NCBI GenBank assembly: GCA_017429835.1
Contig: JAFROD010000005.1
Location: 1 to 57,692, forward strand
Length of the DNA stretch: 57,692 bases
From: Oscillospiraceae bacterium
GTDB lineage: Bacteria; Bacillota; Clostridia; Oscillospirales; Oscillospiraceae
Reading direction: 5' to 3'
Part shown: positions 43,274 through 51,635 of the stretch, piece after piece
Position numbering within the stretch: the first letter of the stretch is position 1
How the letters are laid out: each line of letters starts with the position of its first letter
Translations under genes and position numbers: made by a program
The notes under the pieces: model-generated
Databases searched by the model: none
What the model was told of the DNA's origin: nothing
What the model saw: only the letters and a program-made list of their open reading frames with translations

Positions 43274-43347
43274 AAAAGGGCTTGTGAATCCGGTGGGGTA
43301 GACGAAGAGAACCATAAAGAGCTAAAATTGCGCAAAAGTTAGGAAAG

Positions 43348-43379
43348 CGGCAGGTTTTTAAACAAAACCTGCCGTTTTT
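43348..43379 (+). terminator. Terminator downstream of the recombinase remnant
   Basis: CGGCAGGTTTT, short loop, AAAACCTGCCG, then TTTTT. Confidence 0.85.
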
Positions 43380-43550
43380 GGCGGAGCGATAAAGTGACTG
43401 GCGGGGGATACTCCGGCGGCGAAGCCGCCTCCGTGACAGTTCGCATTTCCTGCGTCCCGCAGGCTTGCGGCTGATTGCCGCAAGGTCGGCAACGCCGACA
43501 AAATGCTCCTGTTCGAACCGGGCGTCCTCTCCGAATCCTAAGGATTATCA
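43380..43550. other. Non-coding stretch rich in small hairpins
   Basis: Contains GGCGGC gaa GCCGCC, CTTGCGGC tgatt GCCGCAAG (43464-43484) and GTCGGC aac GCCGAC, and a GTTCGAACC string. It looks like a decayed intergenic repeat rather than a gene; a short minus-strand frame here is probably spurious. Confidence 0.4.
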
Positions 43551-43588
43551 AAAAGCAAGGACGCACCATTGGTGCGTCCTTGCTTTTT
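43551..43588. terminator. Bidirectional 17-bp terminator
   Basis: AAAAGCAAGGACGCACC, loop ATT, and its perfect complement with T runs on both strands. Confidence 0.85.
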
Positions 43589-43618
43589 GAGCAAAGATTG
43601 CTATTTCAACAAGAAAAC

Positions 43619-43656
43619 CCGCATCGTTACATTTCGTAACGCTGCGGATTTTCTTT
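43619..43656. terminator. Terminator for the XRE operon
   Basis: CCGCA..GTTAC attTC GTAAC..TGCGG with T-rich flanks on both strands; about 60 bases beyond the XRE gene's stop on the minus strand. Confidence 0.7.
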
Positions 43657-43714
43657 TGCTTCTCAATAGTAGTAAAGAAGTGTCTTTTGACGAGATTCAC
43701 CGGGCATTCCAATT

Positions 43715-43921
43715 TCAGAAGTAGAATAGCTCTTCAAACTTCTTATCCAGAGCGATGCAGAGAATCAGCGCCAACTTGGCGGTAGGGTTGAACTGCCCGG
43801 TTTCGATGGAACTGATGGTATTTCTGGAAACGCCGACCATCTTTGCCAATTCCGACTGTGACAGTCCTTTCTCTTTCCTTACTTCTGCGAGATTGTTACG
43901 TAGAATCAGCTCGTCTTCCAT
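43715..43921 (-). CDS. XRE-family transcriptional regulator
   Basis: A 68-residue single-domain helix-turn-helix protein (NNLAEVRKEKGLSQSELAKM, VSRNTISSIETGQFNPTAKL) with the short C-terminal LDKKFEELFYF typical of small clostridial XRE proteins paired with membrane proteins. Its ATG is one base after the stop of the upstream membrane gene. The 22-bp inverted repeat overlapping the operon's promoter is its likely operator, giving autorepression (inference). Confidence 0.85.
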   Translation of the reverse strand: MEDELILRNNLAEVRKEKGLSQSELAKMVGVSRNTISSIETGQFNPTAKLALILCIALDKKFEELFYF

Positions 43922-43922
43922 A

Positions 43923-44249
43923 TCAGATTACCCCGCTCAACTGAAGAATCCACATGACCAGCATCGATAACGCAAGAACACCCCAGATGATTGCAGCGAC
44001 CAGTTCATGGCGCCGCCGAAGCCTGAGGTATTTAACCGTGAAAATGACGAACGGCATTGAAAACAGCGCGAAATCAGCGCCTCTGTTTACATAGTGAAGT
44101 ACGAATCCGTTTACGGTATCTACAAGAATTAACAGAATGACGCCGATTATATAAGCCAACCACGCCCCGTTTTTTCTTGCCTCCTGTTCGGGGAGATCCT
44201 TTTCTTTTCCTTCTCTTTGGGCTTTTGCAAGGATTTCTTCTTTCTTCAT
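43923..44249 (-). CDS. Small membrane protein (DUF6442-like)
   Basis: 108 residues. ATG 44249 is chosen because AAGGAGGCGG lies just before it. A charged helix (MKKEEILAKAQREGKEKDLP) precedes three membrane segments (AYIIGVILLILVDTVNGFVL, DFALFSMPFVIFTVKYL, IIWGVLALSMLVMWILQL). It resembles the DUF6442 proteins found beside XRE regulators. Exact function unknown. First gene of a two-gene operon with the XRE regulator. Confidence 0.75.
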   Translation of the reverse strand: MKKEEILAKAQREGKEKDLPEQEARKNGAWLAYIIGVILLILVDTVNGFVLHYVNRGADFALFSMPFVIFTVKYLRLRRRHELVAAIIWGVLALSMLVMWILQLSGVI

Positions 44250-44293
44250 GAAAACCGCCTCCTTATTTTGCAAAGTTTTCTTTGCACATTGGC

Positions 44294-44323
44294 ATTATAG
44301 CATTGACAAGTTTACTTGTCAAT
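44294..44323 (-). promoter_or_regulatory. Consensus promoter with overlapping 22-bp operator
   Basis: Minus strand TTGACA (44322-44317), 17-bp spacer, TATAAT (44299-44294). A perfect inverted repeat, ATTGACAAGT tt ACTTGTCAAT (44302-44323), covers the -35 and spacer. Two direct copies of GCAAAGTTTTCTT flank it. A repressor bound here would block polymerase. Confidence 0.85.
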
Positions 44324-44375
44324 AGTTTTTGCAAAGTTTTCTTGACATTTTTGCAATTTGAAAAAGAAACGCAGT

Positions 44376-45917
44376 TCAGATACGAAAGAGAATCATTCTT
44401 GATGCTGTGAAAAAAGGATTGCTACCTTTGTTAAGATAGCAATCCTTTTTTGGTGGAACTGCTCCGGTAAGATCCGAACTTTTTTCCTTTTTGACGATCT
44501 CCGACACGGGGATCGTTTCGCTGTTGCGTTTGAAGTTGAATGTGATGATCAGCTTGTCGTCGTACAGATAGATCGCGTTTACGAAGCAGTCGATCAGCTT
44601 GCGCTGGTGCGCCGGCTTGTTGAGGTCCAGTTTTTGCAGTTCGTGAATGAAAAACAGGATCTGCTCCTTGCTGAATCGCGGCTGCGCGATTTCTCGTTTG
44701 GCGATCTCAATCTCGGCCGCTTCTTTTTCTGCCTCCAGTTTCTGCAGGCGGTCCTTCGTCGACGACGTGACGATCCCTTGCTGCATCGCGTCCAAAAGGT
44801 TGTTGATCGCCTTTTCCGCCTCGGCGTGCAGCCTGCGGAGCGCAGCCAGCACCTCGTCTTCTTTTCCCTGGATGGCGATCAGTTCCTCCGCGATCCGGTC
44901 CAGAAGCGCATCATCCAGAATGATCTGTTTCACCCGTTCCATAACGAGATTCTCGATCCATTCCTTTTTGACCGGCTTCTTGCTGCAGGTGTGCTTGCGC
45001 TTTGCCTTGCCGCATTTGTAATGGCGGTGCGTCGCGCCGGTTTTGCTGGTGCCGGATTCCCCGACCATATAACTGCCGCATTTGCCGCAGTACAGTTTCG
45101 TGGTCAGGATGAATTCTTCTTTTGCTTTGTGCCTTCCTGACGCTTCGCGATTTGTCTTCAGTCGGTCCTGCACCAGATCGAACAGTTCCTGCGGCACGAT
45201 CTGCGGAATGCCGCCGGGAATGACCACGTCTCTGAATCGGTATTCTCCCAGATAGCGGCGGTTATGCAGCATGTGCTCCACGGCGTTGTACTCAAACGGC
45301 TTGCCCTTCGACGTCCGCAGCCCTTTTTCTCCCAGGTCGCGGACGATGTCCATGATCGTGCAGCCGTCCGCGTATTTTTGGAATACGCTTCGGACGATCG
45401 GCGCCGTGATCGGATCGATTTGATAGTTCTGCTCCGAATCGATCGTGTATCCGGTAAGGAGGCCACCTCCGTTGTACTTGCATTTCAGGGCGTTGTCCGT
45501 CATGCCACGAAGCACCTTCTCGGCGAGTTCGGCAGAATAGTATTCCGCCATGCCCTCCAAGAGCGATTCCAGCAGGATGCCTTCCGCGCCTTCTGAGATC
45601 GCCTCCGTCGCCGAGACGACGCGCACGCCGTTTTTCTTCAGCACGGCCTTGTATCTTGCGCTGTCATAGCGGTTGCGGGAAAAGCGGTCGAGTTTCCATA
45701 CAATGACCAGCTCAAACTTCTTCTGTGCGCTGTCGCGGATCATTTTCTGGAATTGCGGTCGGTTGTCGGTCTTGGCTGATAAGGCGCGGTCGATATACGT
45801 CCCGACGATTTGAAGGCCTTTCTTATTTGCGAATGCTTTACATTCGCGTAGCTGCCCTTCGATGCTTTCTTCTCGCTGATTGTCCGACGAATACCGGGCA
45901 TAGATGACGGCGTTCAT
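44376..45917 (-). CDS. Large serine recombinase (integrase)
   Basis: A 513-residue protein. The catalytic domain starts MNAVIYARYSSDNQREESIE, with the Ser nucleophile in YARYSS and VWKLDRFSRNRYD. The recombinase domain (GYTIDSEQNYQIDPITAPIV...) is followed by a zinc ribbon (LYCGKCGSYM ... HYKCGKAKRKHTC), a coiled coil and the terminal IYLYDDKLIITFNF. Such enzymes integrate and excise clostridial elements without tRNA targets. The ATG overlaps the stop of an XRE gene (45914-45917). The last ~30 residues (after SEIVKKEKSS) look like read-through sequence rather than family sequence, as if the 3' end sits at an element junction. Confidence 0.9.
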   Translation of the reverse strand: MNAVIYARYSSDNQREESIEGQLRECKAFANKKGLQIVGTYIDRALSAKTDNRPQFQKMIRDSAQKKFELVIVWKLDRFSRNRYDSARYKAVLKKNGVRVVSATEAISEGAEGILLESLLEGMAEYYSAELAEKVLRGMTDNALKCKYNGGGLLTGYTIDSEQNYQIDPITAPIVRSVFQKYADGCTIMDIVRDLGEKGLRTSKGKPFEYNAVEHMLHNRRYLGEYRFRDVVIPGGIPQIVPQELFDLVQDRLKTNREASGRHKAKEEFILTTKLYCGKCGSYMVGESGTSKTGATHRHYKCGKAKRKHTCSKKPVKKEWIENLVMERVKQIILDDALLDRIAEELIAIQGKEDEVLAALRRLHAEAEKAINNLLDAMQQGIVTSSTKDRLQKLEAEKEAAEIEIAKREIAQPRFSKEQILFFIHELQKLDLNKPAHQRKLIDCFVNAIYLYDDKLIITFNFKRNSETIPVSEIVKKEKSSDLTGAVPPKKDCYLNKGSNPFFTASRMILFRI

Positions 45918-46276
45918 TTGCCGGCCTCGCTTTCCTTCAGCATCTGCTTCAGGGTCTCCTTCAGACGGCTGTTCATCTCCGAATTCGGGTCAAAGCACAT
46001 TTCGATAAACTTATCCATTTCAGGATATGCCTTTTCGAGTTTGATCTTTTCCTCGTAGCTGCCGCCTCTGGGGTTCTCCGACCTGCCGCAGAGATAGTCG
46101 AGGGACACGTCGAAGAAATCCGCGTACTTGATCGCGACGCTGACCGGAATCTCCGTCTGGCCGGCCTCGTAACGGTAGATGCACGACTGCCCGATGCCGA
46201 TCGTTTTGGCAAGACGGTTTTGCGAAAGGCCTGCTTTTTCCCGGACGCTTCTCATTCGCTGATAGACTGTACTCAA
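45914..46276 (-). CDS. XRE-family regulator coupled to the serine recombinase
   Basis: 120 residues from TTG 46276, six bases after GGAGGTG; an upstream TTG would swallow that ribosome site. A helix-turn-helix (SVREKAGLSQNRLAKTIGIG, QSCIYRYEAGQTEIPVSVAI) is followed by FDVSLDYLCGRSENP and a helical tail. The stop overlaps the recombinase ATG by ATGA, so this is a regulator-integrase operon that probably controls excision. A consensus promoter and a short operator-like palindrome lie upstream. Confidence 0.85.
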   Translation of the reverse strand: MSTVYQRMRSVREKAGLSQNRLAKTIGIGQSCIYRYEAGQTEIPVSVAIKYADFFDVSLDYLCGRSENPRGGSYEEKIKLEKAYPEMDKFIEMCFDPNSEMNSRLKETLKQMLKESEAGK

Positions 46277-46306
46277 TAAACCCACCTCCAATATCTTTCT
46301 GCCTTA

Positions 46307-46361
46307 AGTATACAGCAACCGCGTCAAAATGTCAACCCCAATTTACATAACATAGTATGTT
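46307..46361 (-). promoter_or_regulatory. Promoter and operator-like palindrome of the XRE-recombinase operon
   Basis: Minus strand TTGACA (46335-46330), 17-bp spacer, TATACT (46312-46307). Upstream of the -35 lies AACATA g TATGTT (46349-46361), a candidate XRE binding site. Confidence 0.8.
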
Positions 46362-46661
46362 TTAATTCGGATAGCACGTTTCTTTGGGACGCGGGACCTT
46401 GGAGGAGCACTTTTGCGAAAGTGTATTAACCCACTATGGTACTTTCAGCGATGCTGCAAAGATGTCGTGGGCTCTGCGAGGCGGCTGCGGCTGCTGCGGC
46501 AGCCGATATCGTAAAAGCGGCACGATTTCTGCCTTGCTTTCCCGACACGGGCAGCAAAATCTTTTGCTGCCCGCTGCCGAAAAACCGCACCGCGGTCTTT
46601 CAGCAGCCTCCCTCAAAAGCGCAGCTTCCTTCGTCCGGGCGAGAGACGATCGGAGAAACAA
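46362..46661. other. Non-coding stretch with perfect hairpins
   Basis: Contains CGGGCAGCAAAA tc TTTTGCTGCCCG (46548-46573) and a GGCTGC/GCAGCC stem. A plus-strand frame crosses it but has no ribosome site and a Cys/Ser/Arg-rich nonsense-like composition. It may hold the recombinase's attachment site; I could not define one. Confidence 0.4.
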
Positions 46662-46870
46662 CAGAACTCTCGACATAAAATATCGAGAGTTCTGCCTGCA
46701 ATCGTCAACTCTTTTCAGCGCCGGAACGGTGCGCAGTCACAGAAAAAAGTATGACTTTTCTGTGAAGTGGGTCTTAGGGCAAATCCCTAACAAGCCGCAT
46801 CGGTGGGAGAATGTACCCACAGACGCATTGCTTGCCAGTTTGTAAACGGCAAGCTGCGTCGGTGTTTTTT
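46662..46870 (+). ncRNA. Dispersed structured element, copy C, ending in a terminator
   Basis: Shares the order of copies A and B: P0 (CAGAACTCTCGA ... TCGAGAGTTCTG), P1 (GCGCC ggaac GGTGC, 46718-46732), P2 (CACAGAAAA ... TTTTCTGTG, 46738-46764), P3 (TTAGGG caaat CCCTAA, 46774-46790), then CAAGCCGCAT. It continues with GTGGG...CCCAC and a long stem (GACGCA..GCTTGCC / GGCAAGCTGCGTC, 46822-46860) followed by GGTGTTTTTT, a proper intrinsic terminator. That suggests a plus-strand RNA of about 200 bases. No promoter is obvious. Family unknown; annotation as ncRNA is inference. Confidence 0.45.
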
Positions 46871-47118
46871 CTACCCACAGATGCCCCGCTTGCCCAAGAC
46901 GTATGCCCCTTGAATGTACGCACAATAATTGCGTCGTTCGGTAGCTCTTACAGCCTTTGATCTCGCTGCAGCCTGCGTTGCCGCGTCTCCTGTGCGGTTA
47001 TACCCCATTATACCCATTTTGGCGATTCATTTTGGGTATAACGCAGGATAATCATACTGTCGCAGTTATTCTGTGTCCGTCTGTCGATCAGAAAGTATGT
47101 TTAGAATAGATCCTATGC

Positions 47119-48108
47119 CTAAAACGGAAGGGCGTCTTCGTCCCTTATAGGTACAGGATTGTCTATTACTCCCAATACATTCTTTGCCCTTAAGAGAAGG
47201 TGGTCGTAAGTAAGAATTGAGAGTTGATTATACGCAGTGTTAAGAATTCTGTAAGCCTCGCGTTGCTCATCGTTCCAATTGTCTGAGCGACCATAGATCA
47301 AAATGCAGCGCGGTTTTATAACCTTGCTCTTCGTCTTCTGAACAAACTTAACACTATTGGCCTCTTCTTCTATTGCACGAAGATAATTGAGGCATTGCGT
47401 AATAGCTTTAATCAACTCTGATGACGGAACATAGTTATCATGGTCTTTTGAGCTAGCCCAAAACGGCAGTCCATTGGGCTTTTTGATCTCCACCAAATCG
47501 ACAAAACCATCAAAAGCCCTCATGATGTAATCAGCGATATTCTCTGTATCAATGCGTCTCTCGTCAATTATTTGTGCAAAGTCTGACCCCAAAAGCCATT
47601 TATTCTCTGAAAACCATGACTGCCAGTAGCGCTCTGGATAGTCTTTGGCAAGTGATGCCTCGTATTGTTCGAGTGCCGCAATCTTTTTTATGGATGTCGC
47701 TGCAACGTACACATGATCAGAAAGGATACCGTTTTCAATAAGCAAATTGGCAGTATCCGTCTGTCCATCAACCAACGTCTTAAATTGTCGTATCAGTTCG
47801 GCGTTGTCCCTGTCAACACTTATGTATTGCCCCTGCCCAAGATTGACCGGTGTGTAATTGTCAGAAATATACTTAATGAGCGCCGAAAGTTCATCATTAT
47901 CCAACGTCAACTCACTTTTGGGCTGATTACCTACTACTCGTCCATACGGTAATGTATACCGACCGAGCTTAAGCGAGATATCGCTTAAGCCTGCGTGATC
48001 ATGTGGTATTTTCATCAGAAGTGCCTGAGAGTATACACGCTGCTTCGTTTTCAACACCTTTGCCGGTGCATACTCTACACCCTTTTTAGAGACCTTTATT
48101 TCACCCAT
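47119..48108 (-). CDS. Shedu-like (SduA/DUF4263) immune nuclease
   Basis: 329 residues from ATG 48108, chosen because AGGAG lies five bases upstream. The C-terminal half carries the Shedu nuclease pattern: YWQSWFSENKWLLGSDFAQI, then RRIDTENIADYIMRAFDGFV, DLVEIKKP (Glu ~207, Lys ~209), a PD-(D/E)xK-type site. The N-terminal half is a sensor-like region I cannot assign. SduA alone is known to protect cells from phage and plasmids. It is last in a four-gene operon behind a FokI-like endonuclease (22-base gap), so it may be a co-located second barrier or an accessory nuclease of that system (inference). Base composition is AT-richer than the surroundings. Confidence 0.75.
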   Translation of the reverse strand: MGEIKVSKKGVEYAPAKVLKTKQRVYSQALLMKIPHDHAGLSDISLKLGRYTLPYGRVVGNQPKSELTLDNDELSALIKYISDNYTPVNLGQGQYISVDRDNAELIRQFKTLVDGQTDTANLLIENGILSDHVYVAATSIKKIAALEQYEASLAKDYPERYWQSWFSENKWLLGSDFAQIIDERRIDTENIADYIMRAFDGFVDLVEIKKPNGLPFWASSKDHDNYVPSSELIKAITQCLNYLRAIEEEANSVKFVQKTKSKVIKPRCILIYGRSDNWNDEQREAYRILNTAYNQLSILTYDHLLLRAKNVLGVIDNPVPIRDEDALPF

Positions 48109-48130
48109 TTTTTCTCCTGTCAGAACAAAA

Positions 48131-49720
48131 TCACCCAGCACAAAACAGTTTGTTTGTTGTATATTTTGGGTAAATATCTGCTATGCTTTCCTTCTGTTGA
48201 ATGACGCTATCGCCAAGCTTAAACAATTCAAAAACGGTGATTGCTGTCCCATTAACAGCCGTATCAGTGGCTATTTCTTCCAGATGATCATCCGGATTAA
48301 CAAAGTCCATACTGATAAATGCAAAGGCATGATTAGGAATTCTTTCAGATAGTAACTCAGCTCCATGCAGATCAATATATTCCTTCATCTTCCTTACATC
48401 GCCAGCAGGAAATGTATATCTGGCATATGCTTTTGCGTCTATAATAAGGCCGTATGATCTGGGATAAGGTGTTGTCTTATACTTTGCTATGACGTCCGCG
48501 ACGCGCCCATGTCCTTGTCCTAAACAATTTGATTCGTAGCCCATCAACTTAAAGAACTTATCGACTGCGGCTTCAAACTGTGCTGCCGATTCTGTTCCGG
48601 CATATCCAAACCGTATTAGATTATCTATCAAACGTGCAGGCAAAGTATCTGCATATGCTGTAACATAATGAGTGATTTTCTTCTCAACATCACTCAAATC
48701 CTCTTTTTGCTCTGCTTTTTCTGGAATGACGTCCAGCTTGATTTTATCTGCGAGTCTGTAATATGAGAGTTCCTTTTCAATATTAATTCCAGCCTGCTTT
48801 AGGTTAATAAGATCAAACTTCAGAGTCTCAGCGTCAATATCTATCCCGGCTGAGTTGAGGGCAGACAACAAATCATCCACTTTTACAGTTGCAGAATTAG
48901 AGAGTTCTTTGATAATGGAGACTCTACGCTCCTGAACCACTTTGGGAAACGCATGGTGATCAGAGCAGAGCATCTCTTGAGGCACATATTTTGTCGTGGA
49001 CTTTGCGTTGTATTGCAAAACTCTATCGACCTCTAATGTTGTTGTATACCTCGGCAACTGCCGACCGTATATTTCAACCGGCTCCGCCGAAATCACCCAG
49101 CCAACCTGTAAGAGCCAACTGATAATTGTTCTTGCCCACTTATCAGCGTCGCCCTCTTTGTCATTGAAGCTTTTGCCCATCAGAGCAACATACTCAGCCT
49201 CGAAGTGTGTGAAACCAATATCCCCAACAAACCCCAACTGACTTCCGACGTCATATTTGCTTAAGGGAACATTGCCATTTCTGCGACTATCATTCAACAC
49301 AGTAAGAACTCTAATTACTGGAGGATTTGTTAATAGCCCTTTTCTGAAAATCTCTATTTCTTCAGAAGACAGCATGCGCTTCCCTCTGTAGAAGCTCGTA
49401 CCATATGGAGCGGCCTTAAGCTCTTCTCCTAAAGGGGAAAGCTTATAACCTGCAATTGTGCGATCCAATTCCACCATTCCCGTCGCGCAGATCGCTTTAA
49501 TGCGACAGCGGGCATCCCATGTCCATTTTGAACGCAAATCTCCTCGCTCTTTCCTAAAAGAATATATACTGCGCATCAAACTGTTGTGGTCGGTACCTTC
49601 GCTCGGTATCAAATCGACTGTATCACGTATCGTAGAAAGATTCGAGGTATTCTGCACCCAACCATAGTTGTCCATAAGTTGGCTTTTTCCAGTGTAGCCG
49701 ATGTTATCTGTAGCAGGCAT
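48131..49720 (-). CDS. FokI-like type IIS restriction endonuclease
   Basis: 529 residues co-linear with FokI. The recognition half shows GWVQNTSNLSTIRDTVDLI, PPVIRVLTVLNDS, VGSQLGFVGDIGF and DADKWARTIISWLLQVGW. The cleavage domain has GHGRVADVIAKYK ... YGLIIDAKAYARYTFPAGDV, which places Asp409, Asp428 and Lys430 as the catalytic triad (FokI D450, D467, K469). Such enzymes bind an asymmetric site and cut outside it. ATG 49720 follows AGAGGTG, three bases from the upstream methyltransferase stop. Two separate methyltransferases upstream fit the need to protect both strands of an asymmetric site. The recognition sequence cannot be read from the protein. The gene looks intact and horizontally acquired. 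Confidence 0.85.
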   Translation of the reverse strand: MPATDNIGYTGKSQLMDNYGWVQNTSNLSTIRDTVDLIPSEGTDHNSLMRSIYSFRKERGDLRSKWTWDARCRIKAICATGMVELDRTIAGYKLSPLGEELKAAPYGTSFYRGKRMLSSEEIEIFRKGLLTNPPVIRVLTVLNDSRRNGNVPLSKYDVGSQLGFVGDIGFTHFEAEYVALMGKSFNDKEGDADKWARTIISWLLQVGWVISAEPVEIYGRQLPRYTTTLEVDRVLQYNAKSTTKYVPQEMLCSDHHAFPKVVQERRVSIIKELSNSATVKVDDLLSALNSAGIDIDAETLKFDLINLKQAGINIEKELSYYRLADKIKLDVIPEKAEQKEDLSDVEKKITHYVTAYADTLPARLIDNLIRFGYAGTESAAQFEAAVDKFFKLMGYESNCLGQGHGRVADVIAKYKTTPYPRSYGLIIDAKAYARYTFPAGDVRKMKEYIDLHGAELLSERIPNHAFAFISMDFVNPDDHLEEIATDTAVNGTAITVFELFKLGDSVIQQKESIADIYPKYTTNKLFCAG

Positions 49721-49722
49721 GA

Positions 49723-50613
49723 TTACACCTCTTTTCTAAAAATCAAAATGTATTGATGAATCTGATTCATAACGAAGGAGAAAGGGTAGCCGAACGGATA
49801 AAGCGACATTGCCTGGTCATGCCAGATTCTCATACCCCTGTATTCAAGCCCGTCTATTTTACAAAGCTCGTTAATTACCTCGGCGTGCAGAAGGTTTGGC
49901 TGCCCGGCCTGTGGCTGGAAGTCTTTGCAAAATACAACCATGTAGCCCTTATTCTTCAGACGAGAAAAAGCTATTTCCATTATTTTTCTAAGTTCTACCA
50001 GGAATTCATCTATTGGGATATTCCCAAGATCTGCTCTCAATTCTGTATAGGGTTTGGGAGTTGAATCGTTGTATAGTTTTTTTCTCTGTCCCGTACGCTC
50101 TTTTGCCATCATATCAGAATACGGTGGATCAGTGAGAACTAGGTCAAATACTTCATCAACAACTTCTTTGTGAGAAAGCATGTTGCGTGCATCGTCATGA
50201 ATGAGCGGATACTTTTTCATCTGCTCATCATCACAAACTTTATAGTACGCGTCGATATATTTCTTTTCCAGATCGAAGCCAATGACCTTTCGATCCCCGC
50301 CAGCAAGAGCCGCACCAAGGAGCGTTCCGCCAACCCCTGCAAACGGATCAAGGATTTTGCCGTCTGCTTTTGTGAAGAATTCGATAATATCTTTCATAAG
50401 AGCTGGGGGTTTAGGAGAAGGATGGATTTTTCGAGTTTTTAGGCCAACATTTTCTCTTGCTGTTGGGCTATAACCGGTAATCCATACGGAGTTAGTGAAA
50501 TAAACCCATTCTTTGCCGGTTAAATCATTTAGCTTATTGCGCTTGTCATAGGTACCACGCTCGCCCATGTCTACACTGTTAGGACCGAGGGGCTTTTTCT
50601 CATTTTTCGACAT
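49723..50613 (-). CDS. DNA N4/N6 methyltransferase of the type IIS system
   Basis: A 296-residue protein. SAM-binding motif LDPFAGVGGTLLGAAL (~95) comes after HPSPKPPALMKDII, then the catalytic DPPY in LVLTDPPYSDMMAKER (~158), and a C-terminal region with YMVVFCKDFQ. The order resembles a permuted amino-methyltransferase that acts on adenine or the N4 of cytosine. ATG 50613 has AAAGGAG upstream and overlaps the preceding methyltransferase by 14 bases. It would modify one strand of the restriction site, the D12 enzyme the other (inference). Confidence 0.85.
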   Translation of the reverse strand: MSKNEKKPLGPNSVDMGERGTYDKRNKLNDLTGKEWVYFTNSVWITGYSPTARENVGLKTRKIHPSPKPPALMKDIIEFFTKADGKILDPFAGVGGTLLGAALAGGDRKVIGFDLEKKYIDAYYKVCDDEQMKKYPLIHDDARNMLSHKEVVDEVFDLVLTDPPYSDMMAKERTGQRKKLYNDSTPKPYTELRADLGNIPIDEFLVELRKIMEIAFSRLKNKGYMVVFCKDFQPQAGQPNLLHAEVINELCKIDGLEYRGMRIWHDQAMSLYPFGYPFSFVMNQIHQYILIFRKEV

Positions 50614-51619
50614 GGATTATGATCTCCTTTAGCTTCTTCTTTTGTATTTCGCTTTCTGCAGAGTTGGATTTATAGCGTCTGTGTTGCATCAAAAAAACTC
50701 TAACCGTTCCGAGATTCTTAAGTTTTCGGCTAAACTCTTCATAATCGATTATTCCATCGGTGCTATAGCTAATGTAAATGTTTCCGAATCTTGCTCTTTT
50801 GACTACGTCAAATAAAGCAGCCTCCGCTTTTTCCGAAACACAAAATGGAGAAATCTGATTTGCATAAGGCCGCCGACCTGTCTTGCCGTATATCGCAGGA
50901 TTATCGTATTTCGTAACGGTATCTAAAATATGATAGTAAGGGGGGTATTGGCGCCCATTATAGGGGGGATCTAAATAAAGGATATCGCCTTTTAGGTCGT
51001 CAATTAATTCAAAAATATCTTTACAATAGCATTCGTTCTTTTTTCCATTGTCAACAAAGGATGATGCACAGAGAGAGAGCGGGAGATCTTTTCTTGGATC
51101 ATCAACCTTCAGGAATGCCCCGTATGTTCCAGATGTATTCGATACGCGAGTTACAGCATCAATTAAATTTGCTATGAGGAGAAAATACATATCCTCTGAG
51201 ATTTCTCCATTAACTCTCAATAATTCGATTTGCGTTCTGACGCCATCGATTTTCATCGCGTTGTCTTTTGAAAAATAGTTCCTTGTATATTCTCCATGAG
51301 AGGAGCCTTCTATTGAATACTCCCTAAAGAAAAAGCCTTCTTTCCCTGGCGCTGCATTCAATAGCGAGATGAGATCCAAATAACTACGCTTACTTTCAGG
51401 TATACCGTTGAGTTTGATCTTTTCTATTTGTAGCGCATAAGAAAAGCTCAAGTAGTCATTTGAAAGAACACGGGCACCTTCTCGTTTGAACATCTCGCCC
51501 ACGCATGCAGTCCCAGCGAACAAATCCGCAACGATGGCATTGGAAATATTTCCATACGTTTCCTCAATCGTGGTTTTTATGAACGGCAAAACCGTTCGTT
51601 TTGACCCAATGTATCTCAT
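50600..51619 (-). CDS. D12-class adenine-N6 DNA methyltransferase (M.FokI-like)
   Basis: A 339-residue protein beginning MRYIGSKRTVLPFIKTTIEE, the D12-class N-terminus. SAM motif is VADLFAGTACVGEMFKR and the catalytic motif YLDPPYNGRQYPPYYHILDT; the NxRQY extension after DPPY is a hallmark of the methyltransferases that accompany FokI-type enzymes. First gene of the restriction operon, with AGAAGG before ATG 51619. It should protect host DNA from the endonuclease at 48131-49720. Confidence 0.88.
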   Translation of the reverse strand: MRYIGSKRTVLPFIKTTIEETYGNISNAIVADLFAGTACVGEMFKREGARVLSNDYLSFSYALQIEKIKLNGIPESKRSYLDLISLLNAAPGKEGFFFREYSIEGSSHGEYTRNYFSKDNAMKIDGVRTQIELLRVNGEISEDMYFLLIANLIDAVTRVSNTSGTYGAFLKVDDPRKDLPLSLCASSFVDNGKKNECYCKDIFELIDDLKGDILYLDPPYNGRQYPPYYHILDTVTKYDNPAIYGKTGRRPYANQISPFCVSEKAEAALFDVVKRARFGNIYISYSTDGIIDYEEFSRKLKNLGTVRVFLMQHRRYKSNSAESEIQKKKLKEIIIHVEK

Positions 51620-51635
51620 GATTGTGCCTTCTTTC

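Noticed and set aside
43339..43569. Short minus-strand frame with a Cys/Pro-rich sequence
   Set aside because: It is made of stacked hairpins and terminators, with no start signal.
46384..46845. Plus-strand frame across the region before the restriction island
   Set aside because: Runs through several perfect hairpins and structured element copy C; no ribosome site and nonsense-like composition.
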